Source of the DNA: Bacteroidota bacterium
Lineage (GTDB): Bacteria; Bacteroidota; UBA10030; UBA6906
DNA: 7,066 bases
Assembly (NCBI GenBank): GCA_016844425.1
Contig: JAERML010000066.1
Coordinates: 1-7,066, forward strand
Reading direction: 5' to 3'
Shown: positions 1 to 6,140 of the stretch, one piece after another
Position numbering within the stretch: position 1 is the first letter of the stretch
How the letters are laid out: each line of letters opens with the position of its first letter
The notes under the pieces: model-generated
The model's input: the letters and a program-made list of their open reading frames with translations, nothing else
Told to the model about the DNA's origin: nothing
The model's database searches: none
Made by a program: the position numbers and the translations under genes

Positions 1-555
1 GGTGAGGATCCTCAGAATGAACAGGAGGCCCAGGGCAAGAGTCAATCGTTCAAGGTACTTGTCGAGATACTCCTTCATCGTCGCGCCGAACATATAGAGG
101 AGGCCCCCGACGAGGAAAAAGCGGGAGGCGCGGCCAACCAGAGAGGCAAGCGCGAGTGTGGTCAGGTCGATGGTCTCCTTGAAACCGGCTGCAATCGTAA
201 AAACCTTGTACGGAATAGGGGTGAAGCCTGCGACAAATATCGCCAGCCATGCATTCTCACGGTATTTGTCAAGAACGGCCTGGAACTGGTCACTGAACCC
301 ATAGAACGCGACGATTTTGGATCCGACGGTCTCGAAGAATGCGTAGCCAATGTAATACCCGAGAAAGGCCCCCGCGACCGAACCCGCGGTGCAAACCGCC
401 GCGTACCAGAAGGATCGCTTCGGCCGGGCGACTGATAAGGCGATCAACAAGACATCGGGCGGGATGGGGAAGAAGGAGGACTCCACGAACGCGATAAGGA
501 ACAAGGCCCATGTGGCGTATGACTTCTGGGCAAAGCTCTCTACCCAGGCTTTCAT
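1..555 (-). CDS. YqaA-like VTT/SNARE-associated (DedA superfamily) inner-membrane protein, 3' end off the window
   Basis: The reverse strand is open from an ATG at 555 to the window edge, giving 185 codons without a stop. The start ESSFFPIPPDVLLIAL (residues 25-40) and the motif GFTPIPYKVFTIAAG (110-124) are hallmarks of YqaA-type proteins of the VTT/DedA superfamily. GRASRFFLVGGLLY (141-154) fits the last conserved helix. Hydrophobic stretches lie at about 15-42, 50-75, 105-122, 132-155 and 170-184, so this is a polytopic inner-membrane protein. Relatives are about 190-200 residues, so only a short tail should be missing. Function in this branch is poorly defined; DedA relatives are linked to membrane homeostasis and lipid-carrier flipping, but no substrate can be read here. 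There is no strong Shine-Dalgarno sequence before the ATG. An in-frame TTG at 585 would add ten residues (KKISEILYK in between), so the start is uncertain. The gene is divergent from gltS. The family call is firm and the physiological role is not. Confidence 0.88.
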   Translation of the reverse strand, partial: MKAWVESFAQKSYATWALFLIAFVESSFFPIPPDVLLIALSVARPKRSFWYAAVCTAGSVAGAFLGYYIGYAFFETVGSKIVAFYGFSDQFQAVLDKYRENAWLAIFVAGFTPIPYKVFTIAAGFKETIDLTTLALASLVGRASRFFLVGGLLYMFGATMKEYLDKYLERLTLALGLLFILRILT

Positions 556-616
556 TTTATAGAGTATTTCGGAGATCTTCTTCAACGGTTTCTCTCATGT
601 GAGGTAAAATTGCATT

Positions 617-636
617 CCTTCAATCGGATATGAAGG
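617..636. repeat. Small inverted repeat in the divergent intergenic region
   Basis: CCTTCA (617-622) and TGAAGG (631-636) are perfect 6-bp inverted arms around an 8-nt centre. The repeat lies between the divergent YqaA-like gene and gltS, where an operator could sit. Arms this short also occur by chance, and no known regulator site is recognised. Confidence 0.2.
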
Positions 637-678
637 TAACCAAAAGGAGTGTGGGATTCAAACGTGACGCCCTGCCAC

Positions 679-707
679 TTGCGCCTTACAAACAAAGAAT
701 CTATCTT
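679..707 (+). promoter_or_regulatory. Weak candidate sigma70-type promoter for gltS
   Basis: TTGCGC (679-684) and TATCTT (702-707) are separated by 17 bp, the best hexamer pair seen upstream of the symporter gene. The match is only 3/6 for the -35 and 4/6 for the -10 box. It would give a leader of about 60 nt. A promoter is expected somewhere in this divergent gap, but this particular one is tentative. Confidence 0.2.
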
Positions 708-775
708 GAGACGAATTCAACAGTACAACCCGGCTCTCGAACCGTTCTTCTACCACACCCACACATCTCCGGTGT

Positions 776-2008
776 ATGCCAATCATTGATCCAGCAGTTT
801 TCACGCTCAAGCTTGATCTGATACAGACACTTGGCGTTGCAGCGGTGTTGTATTATCTTGGTGTTCACATCAAGCGCCTCCTTCCATTCCTTGACCGACT
901 GAATATCCCGTCTGCAGTTGTGGGCGGCATGTTGTTCGCCAGCGTCGTCCTCATCGCGCGTGATCGGTTTCTCAACATCGAGTTCGACACGGCTACACAG
1001 CCGCTTTTCATGGTAATGTTCTTCACGACGATTGGTATGGGCGCAAGTTTGCCGCTACTTCGTTCCGGGGGATTACCTGTGCTCATTTTTCTGATCATGT
1101 CGACAGTGTTCTGCTTTGTTCAAAACGGCGTGGGTATGGCGATCGGCGCTCTGTTCGATGCAAACCCGTTCCTTGGCATAATGGCCGGTTCGGTGACGCT
1201 GGTCGGAGGGCCTGCCACCGGCCTTGCTTTCGCTCCGCTTTTCGAGAATGCCGGACTTGTCGGAGCTGGCACACTCGCTATCACGGCCGCGACGTTCGGA
1301 ATTGTCTGTGGAGGGCTTGTGGGAGGACCAGCCGGGACATGGCTGATCAATCGCTTTCATCTTCACAGGAACAAACGGGTGCCACGCGGAGAGTTGCAGC
1401 AGGAGCTTGCGCCGCAGGAAGAGACAATTACCGTAGCGCTGGACCGGGAGGACTCGAACCTGGTCAGGAACATGATTGTTGCTGCCGCTGCAATGGGGAT
1501 CGGAAGTGTGCTGAGTTACTATTTCCAGGCGATGGGATTGACACTCCCTGCGTATATCGGAGCGATGGTGATTGCATCTGCTTTCCGGAACGTGGATGAC
1601 ATCAAAGGATGGTTCCATATTGATCCGAAGGCCATGGATCTTATCGGGTCAATTGCGCTGAACATCTTCCTGGTCGTGGCACTCATGAATCTGAAGCTCT
1701 GGGAGTTGTTCCATCTTGCAATCCCACTCTTTGCGATACTTTTCGTACAGGTATTGGCCGCAGTGGGGTTCTCGCTGTTGATCTCGTACCGGGTCATGGG
1801 CCGGGACTACGACTCCGCGGTTATTGCGAGCGGTTTCATAGGATTCGTCCTTGGCACGACTGCCAATGCCATGGCAAACATGAAAACGATTGTAAGTAAG
1901 TTCGGACCTTCACCGAAGGCTTTCCTCGTCGTTCCGATGGTTGGGGCATTCTTTATTGACTTCGTGAACGCTCTGATTATTACGTGGTTTCTGAACTGGC
2001 TGCAGTAA
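776..2008 (+). CDS. gltS: Sodium/glutamate symporter, GltS (ESS) family, variant motifs
   Basis: This 410-residue polytopic membrane protein is close to the about 400 residues of E. coli GltS, which imports glutamate with sodium. Family blocks visible are FFTTIGMGASLPLLRSGG (82-99), the re-entrant-type TLVGGPATG (141-149), ATFGIVCGGLVGGP (172-185), MNLKLWELFHLAIPL (304-318), MGRDYDSAVIASG (341-353) and FGPSPKAFLVVPMVGAFFID (376-395). About ten hydrophobic segments form two halves split by a charged cytoplasmic-type linker (about 194-230). Two signature blocks differ from what I recall of classical GltS. GGHGTG reads GGPATG here, and the GFGLGATPTAIANM-type block reads GFVLGTTANAMANM. Substrate or ion preference may therefore differ, although the fold assignment is solid. 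The ATG at 776 has only a weak ribosome site, but the next hydrophobic segment fits it. The next gene starts 46 bp downstream on the same strand and is also an amino acid transporter. Confidence 0.9.
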   Translation: MPIIDPAVFTLKLDLIQTLGVAAVLYYLGVHIKRLLPFLDRLNIPSAVVGGMLFASVVLIARDRFLNIEFDTATQPLFMVMFFTTIGMGASLPLLRSGGLPVLIFLIMSTVFCFVQNGVGMAIGALFDANPFLGIMAGSVTLVGGPATGLAFAPLFENAGLVGAGTLAITAATFGIVCGGLVGGPAGTWLINRFHLHRNKRVPRGELQQELAPQEETITVALDREDSNLVRNMIVAAAAMGIGSVLSYYFQAMGLTLPAYIGAMVIASAFRNVDDIKGWFHIDPKAMDLIGSIALNIFLVVALMNLKLWELFHLAIPLFAILFVQVLAAVGFSLLISYRVMGRDYDSAVIASGFIGFVLGTTANAMANMKTIVSKFGPSPKAFLVVPMVGAFFIDFVNALIITWFLNWLQ

Positions 2009-2022
2009 ACTCCTCACGGAGT
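2009..2022 (+). other. Small intercistronic hairpin between the two transporter genes
   Basis: ACTCC (2009-2013) pairs with GGAGT (2018-2022) across the tetraloop TCAC, directly after the gltS stop. No T-run follows, so it is unlikely to be a strong terminator. It could stabilise the upstream message or be fortuitous. Confidence 0.25.
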
Positions 2023-2054
2023 CGCTTCCATAGATCATCCATCAAGAGAGACCC

Positions 2055-3464
2055 ATGAAACACGAATCGAGCAACAACCAGCCAGCTGAACTCGCGCGCA
2101 GGCTTGGTCTCACGTCTGCCATCATGGTGGTCATCGGTTCGGTCATCGGCTCCGGCATCTTCCTGACACCTCAAAGCATTGCTGCGGCGGTTGAGGTTCC
2201 CGGCGTGATGATCTTTGTCTGGATATTGACCGGTCTCCTGACGCTCGCCGGCGCTCTGACGAATGCCGAGATCGCCAGTGAGATTCCGGAAGCAGGAGGG
2301 CAGTACGTCTTCTTCCGCGTGTTGTATGGGGATCTGACTGCGTTCCTTTACGGTTGGACGACATTCATTGTTTATCAGACAGGTTCCATTGCTGCGATTG
2401 CTGTGGCCTTCGCACGATACTTTGGGTACTTCGTTGACCTTCCGCACTTCAGCCCGGAACTTGAGGCATGGAAACTCCCACTGGTTGGTAACATTGCGCC
2501 ACTCGCTGACATAGGTGTGAAGTTAGTGGCCATTGGGGCAATCGTTACGGTAGCCACGGTAAACTACTTCGGTGTGCATTTCGGCGGCTTCGTTCAGAAT
2601 GTCTTTACATTTCTCAAAGTGGCTGCAATCGGAGCGATCGTCCTTCTTGCCTTCACAGTCGGAGAAGGAACGACCGCGAATTTCTTCCCGCTCTGGGGCG
2701 TTCCATCGTCAGGAAGACTGCTCGCTGCCATAGGTGTCGCAATGGTAGCAACCCTCTGGTCGTACGACGGCTGGAATAGTCTCACGTATCTTGCCGGTGA
2801 AGTAAAGGAACCACAGAAGAATATACCACGCGCTCTTGTCTTTGGGACGATTGCAATCATTGTCATCTATGTCCTGACAAATCTCGCCTATCTCTACATT
2901 CTCCCAATCACTGAGATCGCCAAATCCAACCTGGTTGCCGCCGATGTCATGGACAGGATATTCGCCGGATACGGTGGTGCCATCATTTCAATTGCAGTGA
3001 TGATTTCCACCTTCGGAACAGTGAATGGTACGTCCATGACCACTGCCCGGGTGTTCTTCGCAATGGCGAAGAACAAGCTCTTCTTCCAGCGTATGAGCAG
3101 GGTCCACCCACAATACAAGACTCCCAGCACATCGCTCATCGTGCAATGTCTCTGGGCCTCTCTCCTTACCCTCACGGGGTCATACGACCAAATTTTCACG
3201 TATGTCATCTTCGCAGGATGGATTTTCTACGCGCTTGGCGCAGCCGGAATCTTTATCCTACGGAAGAAGATGCCCGATGCCTCACGGGCCTATCGCGTGC
3301 CGGGCTATCCCTGGGTGCCGATTCTTTTTGTCATCGTTGCAACCTGGTTCGTTATCAATACCATTGTGGAGCAGACGGCCGACTCCACTGTTGGTCTGCT
3401 CCTCCTTCTTGCCGGTCTTCCGTTCTACTACTACTGGCAGAAGAAGATCAAGCAGTCTGTTTGA
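2055..3464 (+). CDS. APC-superfamily amino acid permease, SteT/LAT-like
   Basis: The product has 469 residues and about 12 hydrophobic segments, the usual size for this superfamily. The first helix carries the unwound-helix motif GSVIGSGIF (28-36). PEAGGQYVFFR (78-88) matches the conserved P-x-x-GG-x-Y-x-x-x-R block after helix 2. Helix 6 and the loop after it read WSYDGWN (235-241) and GEVKEPQKNIPRAL (248-261), the arrangement seen in the Ser/Thr exchanger SteT and LAT-type transporters. NGTSMTTARVFFAMAKNKLF (324-343) is the equivalent of the conserved helix 8 block. The protein should sit in the cytoplasmic membrane and move neutral or other amino acids by exchange or proton coupling; the exact substrate cannot be read from sequence. 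A purine-rich GAGAG (2046-2050) precedes the ATG. It follows gltS by 46 bp, so co-transcription is likely. The family call is secure; the subfamily is moderately so. Confidence 0.9.
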   Translation: MKHESSNNQPAELARRLGLTSAIMVVIGSVIGSGIFLTPQSIAAAVEVPGVMIFVWILTGLLTLAGALTNAEIASEIPEAGGQYVFFRVLYGDLTAFLYGWTTFIVYQTGSIAAIAVAFARYFGYFVDLPHFSPELEAWKLPLVGNIAPLADIGVKLVAIGAIVTVATVNYFGVHFGGFVQNVFTFLKVAAIGAIVLLAFTVGEGTTANFFPLWGVPSSGRLLAAIGVAMVATLWSYDGWNSLTYLAGEVKEPQKNIPRALVFGTIAIIVIYVLTNLAYLYILPITEIAKSNLVAADVMDRIFAGYGGAIISIAVMISTFGTVNGTSMTTARVFFAMAKNKLFFQRMSRVHPQYKTPSTSLIVQCLWASLLTLTGSYDQIFTYVIFAGWIFYALGAAGIFILRKKMPDASRAYRVPGYPWVPILFVIVATWFVINTIVEQTADSTVGLLLLLAGLPFYYYWQKKIKQSV

Positions 3465-3468
3465 TTGA

Positions 3469-3491
3469 TCAAGACGACTTACTTGTCTTGA
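3469..3491 (+). other. Inverted repeat after the permease gene, possible weak terminator
   Basis: TCAAGAC (3469-3475) pairs perfectly with GTCTTGA (3485-3491) across a 9-nt loop, beginning 5 bp after the permease stop codon. The stem is only 7 bp with modest GC, and the following bases (CACTGGGC) are not a T-run. It may cap the transporter transcript, but it does not qualify as a classical intrinsic terminator. Confidence 0.35.
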
Positions 3492-3525
3492 CACTGGGCG
3501 GCACTCACTGTATCTTGCTCGTGTC

Positions 3526-3729
3526 GTGAGCACACCTCCCCCGTCTCCAAACGCGTTGTCGATGCCCGTCCGATTTCTCAAAGGCGTCGGCCCGAAGAGG
3601 TCTGCCGTTCTTGGGAAGTACTGCGTCAAGACCATCCACGATCTCTTCTTCTACGTCCCTCGTCGTTACCTTGGCCGCACGGCAGTGGTCACGATTGCCC
3701 CACCGCGGGAGTTGCTGAAGTCTCAGTGA
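3526..3729 (+). pseudogene. recG: Truncated N-terminal remnant of ATP-dependent DNA helicase RecG
   Basis: A GTG-initiated frame of 67 codons carries MPVRFLKGVGPKRSAVL (13-29) followed by TIHDLFFYVPRRYLGRT (36-52). These match the start of the RecG wedge region (pattern LKGVGPKRAxxL ... DLLxYxPRRYxDR). RecG unwinds branched DNA at stalled forks and recombination intermediates and is normally about 700 residues. Here the frame stops shortly after VVTIAPPRELL, before the OB-fold wedge is complete and long before the helicase motifs. I read the other two frames just downstream and saw no RecG-like continuation, so a single frameshift does not explain the loss. This looks like a deletion or replacement breakpoint. 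No good ribosome site precedes the GTG; an ATG at 3562 also opens this frame. A functional recG may exist elsewhere in the genome. Whether the stub is expressed is unknown. Confidence 0.68.
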
Positions 3730-3731
3730 GA
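3721..3731. repeat. Palindrome at the recG stop codon
   Basis: TCTCA-G-TGAGA is an 11-bp perfect dyad that contains the TGA ending the recG stub. It sits where RecG similarity ends. Its length allows chance occurrence, so a link to the breakpoint is speculative. Confidence 0.25.
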
Positions 3732-3822
3732 AGACGAAGTACGATGTAGATCTGATTGCCATTGCCGTGATTGGATGGAATTTCTTGAGAGGAACATTGA
3801 AAAGCTGCTGTTGATATTGTGC

Positions 3823-3851
3823 TTGACAACGTCACTTTCGCAAGGTATATT
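3823..3851 (+). promoter_or_regulatory. Near-consensus sigma70-type promoter for the secreted-protein operon
   Basis: TTGACA (3823-3828, 6/6) and TATATT (3846-3851, 5/6) are separated by exactly 17 bp, the optimum for a housekeeping sigma factor. Transcription would start near 3858 and leave a leader of about 93 nt before the ATG at 3951. Nothing else on the plus strand lies between it and the exported-protein gene, so it should drive the two-gene operon. An arm pair CGAGA (3865-3869) and TCTCG (3883-3887) could form a small hairpin at the start of the transcript. If the host uses a Bacteroidetes-type sigma factor instead, this element may be less important. Confidence 0.65.
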
Positions 3852-3887
3852 GTTTGCGAGTTGACGAGAGGAATGGGCGTTATCTCG

Positions 3888-3904
3888 CCTCACCTCACCT
3901 CACC
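3888..3904 (+). repeat. CCTCA triplet tandem repeat in the leader
   Basis: CCTCA occurs three times in direct succession (3888-3902) followed by CC. It lies in the predicted untranslated leader, about 30 nt after the expected transcription start. A 5-bp unit could change copy number by slippage, but outside the coding region this would not shift the frame. Confidence 0.5.
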
Positions 3905-3938
3905 GTTATTTTCCATCAGTTTCCCCCTGTAGTTTATA

Positions 3939-3943
3939 CGGAG
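3939..3943 (+). promoter_or_regulatory. Ribosome binding site fixing the start of the secreted protein
   Basis: CGGAG lies 7 nt before the ATG at 3951. It is the clearest Shine-Dalgarno-like site in the window and supports this start, which also places a well-formed signal peptide at the N-terminus. Confidence 0.55.
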
Positions 3944-3950
3944 CCAGCAT

Positions 3951-6140
3951 ATGTCTTCGTCTCTTGGAGTATTGCGCACGTCCCATGGTCGCCACAACTT
4001 GTGTGTTGCACTGGGTTTACTTTTCTTGTTCAGCATGAGTGGCAATGCACAGGTGGTAATCAAAGAGCGAATAAGTCTCAATGGCTTGAGGGACATCAAA
4101 GTACCTGTACAAGGCGGCACGGGTGCCCTCACCCTTCAACCGCTCTACCTTCAGCATGGAGGAACAGTCGAGCTTGTGCTCAATGCCCAGATCTATGATA
4201 CGGTGAGCGGTTGGTGCTGCTACCCAAACTATTTTTCATTGCACGAGGCAACGCTGGGCGAGCTCTCCCATTCCATCAGGGATTCCATATGGTATGGGAG
4301 CACCGTGTCCGATTCCACGATTGAACTGGGCAACCATAACCAATGGACTCGATTCGATTTTTCCATCATCGACAGCACGCTCGGACTTACGCTTTTGCCG
4401 GACCCGGGGAGTTCGGACCAGATTGCTTCGAGTTCCGGAGCGTATCTCTTCTTTTTGAACCCGGCTGACACAGTGATTGATATGTCCGGATATCCAAACC
4501 ATCACTCATGGGCGGTGATGCTGTCCCCGGTCGAAGGCACCGAGAGTTTTCCTCCCTCGGAGGTGCTGGCCTTTCTCGGCAACCCGTTCGTACCATCACC
4601 GCAGCTTGTTGCTCCCATTGCCGGTGAGGCAGTACTCGCCATCAGATCGGCTCTGAACGCTGACGAACTGCGAACGGAGCTTCCTCAAGATGGTCAACTT
4701 GCATCTGATGTGAGCACGATGGTCGGCGAGACCATCCCGCTGGGGAGGGTTGATTCCGGCGACGTGTTCAGGTTTTATCTCCGATCATCGCAGCCGTTGG
4801 TTGGCGGTATGAACATGTACCCAGAGAACTCCTACCCGGAGCCTGTGCAGGAGGGCGAAGGGGAAATCGTGGTGGGCGGACTCGACTTCGAGGACGGCAC
4901 CGACCTTGACTTTGGAGATGCCGGGGTGTTATTCTACGTTGTCCCGGATCGCGTGGGTGGAATTCCCGGACCTATTGTCGTGGAAGCTTCGAAAACAGAA
5001 GCCTCGCCTGGCGACACGGTTGACTTCCATGTCCGTGGGAGAGCAGAGGATGGAACGCTTGTTGAGTATGATGCAGACATGACATTCAGTGTCGCTCTTG
5101 TGCGAGGTGCGGACTACGGCACGCTCGTGTCTCCAGATGGGGAGGAGGAGGGAGATGAATTATTCTGGACGGCGGCGGGGTTCAGGCTTGTGGTTGCCGA
5201 TACGATGTCATTGGATGAAGTTGAGATTGGTATTCGAGTAAGCCCCAATATATCATTGCCGTCTCGACCGGGTCAATCCCACGGTGGCAGGGTTCCTCGG
5301 ACACAGAGGGAAGGAGTTCAAGAACGTTTCGATCCGAGATCCAACACATCGTTGTTGAGCCTTCGAGGCAATTCCGTTAAAGGTAAGAGTGGACCGCAGC
5401 CGGCAAGCATTCAGGATGAGCCGATAACTGGTGTTGGGTTTGCAAGTGTGATGGTGAAACAGGTATGCCAAGTCGAGCACCATCCTCAGACTATTATAGC
5501 TATCACCGATCCTGGTTCATTCGATCTTCGCCGTGGAGACAACAACTCTTTTTATTGTGGCAATGATCGCTCCCAAGGTGGATACGTTCACTTTGAATCG
5601 CACAGTTACAACCAGCCGGTGTTGTATCACGGGACCATTAATCTGCTCAGTCTCCAACTCCGGATTGATTGGGGCGTTTGCAACAACAGATCACTTCAGC
5701 TATTGGACGAAACCTTGTCAAATATCACGAGCCAAGCAGAGGCTGAGACTGCTCTGAATGATCTTTCGCATGTATTTATGAACGACATTCGCATAGATAT
5801 GATGGATCGGTTCTTCCCTCTCTCTGTCGCGGTCGCGCACGAAAATGTGCATATGGCACAAGTGAAAGAAATAGCAACGTCCGAGTATAACACTGCCCTT
5901 GATGAGATAAGTCGGATCGATCCGTCTTTGGGATGGTGCACGATGAATGCTGACGAACTCATGATGGAGCAAATTCACAAGACTGTTATTGTTGGCGAGG
6001 CCCTTGATCGTGCGAGGAGCCGAGTAGAACTATACATCAATGAGAACCCGATGCTTCTGGAGATGCCTGCATATGAGTCAGGCTATCATGAGGCTGTCCG
6101 TTTGATTGGGCTTCTGAAAGACACATGGGGGTTACAATGA
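3951..6140 (+). CDS. Secreted multidomain protein with C-terminal HExxH putative metallopeptidase domain
   Basis: The 729-residue product begins with a signal peptide: basic residues at 9-15, hydrophobic core LCVALGLLFLFSM (17-29) and probable cleavage after SGNA at 33/34. It should be exported. Residues 34-260 are beta-rich and not recognised. GDVFRFYLRSSQ followed by GGLDFEDGTDLDFGDAGVLFYVV (start 309) resembles the FED...DxDFnD...F core of DUF4114-like domains, though the second half of the pattern is degenerate. Residues about 341-430 (PIVVEASKTEASPGDTVDFHV onward) look like an Ig/invasin-type domain. A Pro/Arg/Ser/Gly-rich stretch (431-480) links to the C-terminal domain. That domain contains AHENVHMAQ (629-637), an HExxHxxQ zinc-peptidase signature with H630, E631 and H634. 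E704 or E709 in LEMPAYESGYHE is a candidate third ligand. Four Cys in the C-terminal part could form disulfides. No sorting tail or anchor is seen. I do not recognise the protein as a whole. Proteolysis is inferred from the motif alone. Confidence 0.82.
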   Translation: MSSSLGVLRTSHGRHNLCVALGLLFLFSMSGNAQVVIKERISLNGLRDIKVPVQGGTGALTLQPLYLQHGGTVELVLNAQIYDTVSGWCCYPNYFSLHEATLGELSHSIRDSIWYGSTVSDSTIELGNHNQWTRFDFSIIDSTLGLTLLPDPGSSDQIASSSGAYLFFLNPADTVIDMSGYPNHHSWAVMLSPVEGTESFPPSEVLAFLGNPFVPSPQLVAPIAGEAVLAIRSALNADELRTELPQDGQLASDVSTMVGETIPLGRVDSGDVFRFYLRSSQPLVGGMNMYPENSYPEPVQEGEGEIVVGGLDFEDGTDLDFGDAGVLFYVVPDRVGGIPGPIVVEASKTEASPGDTVDFHVRGRAEDGTLVEYDADMTFSVALVRGADYGTLVSPDGEEEGDELFWTAAGFRLVVADTMSLDEVEIGIRVSPNISLPSRPGQSHGGRVPRTQREGVQERFDPRSNTSLLSLRGNSVKGKSGPQPASIQDEPITGVGFASVMVKQVCQVEHHPQTIIAITDPGSFDLRRGDNNSFYCGNDRSQGGYVHFESHSYNQPVLYHGTINLLSLQLRIDWGVCNNRSLQLLDETLSNITSQAEAETALNDLSHVFMNDIRIDMMDRFFPLSVAVAHENVHMAQVKEIATSEYNTALDEISRIDPSLGWCTMNADELMMEQIHKTVIVGEALDRARSRVELYINENPMLLEMPAYESGYHEAVRLIGLLKDTWGLQ

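Noticed and set aside
725..770. tRNA-like string on the reverse strand (GGTTCGAGAGCC)
   Set aside because: It resembles a T-loop, but the flanking bases do not form a 5-bp T-stem and no acceptor, D or anticodon arms can be drawn.
630..821. Forward 63-codon frame upstream of and overlapping gltS
   Set aside because: No recognisable motif, and it overlaps the start of gltS in another frame.
1073..1618. Long reverse-strand open frame of 181 codons opposite the GltS gene
   Set aside because: It has a Cys/His/Arg/Ser-rich composition with no hydrophobic or domain pattern and lies wholly inside a confidently assigned gene.
1980..2447. Reverse-strand open frame of 155 codons across the gltS/permease junction
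   Set aside because: Charged, low-complexity translation typical of an antisense shadow; the opposite strand encodes two clear transporters.
3465..3525. Intrinsic terminator after the permease gene
   Set aside because: A 7-bp inverted repeat is present, but no T-run follows it, so it was kept only as a low-confidence structure.
3282..3762. Reverse-strand open frames opposite the permease end and the recG stub
   Set aside because: Compositionally poor translations without motifs, antisense to recognisable protein sequence.
3775..3864. Short forward frame of 29 codons (starts MEFLERNIEK) between the recG stub and the exported operon
   Set aside because: It contains the predicted promoter, has no ribosome site and shows no recognisable similarity; most likely noncoding.
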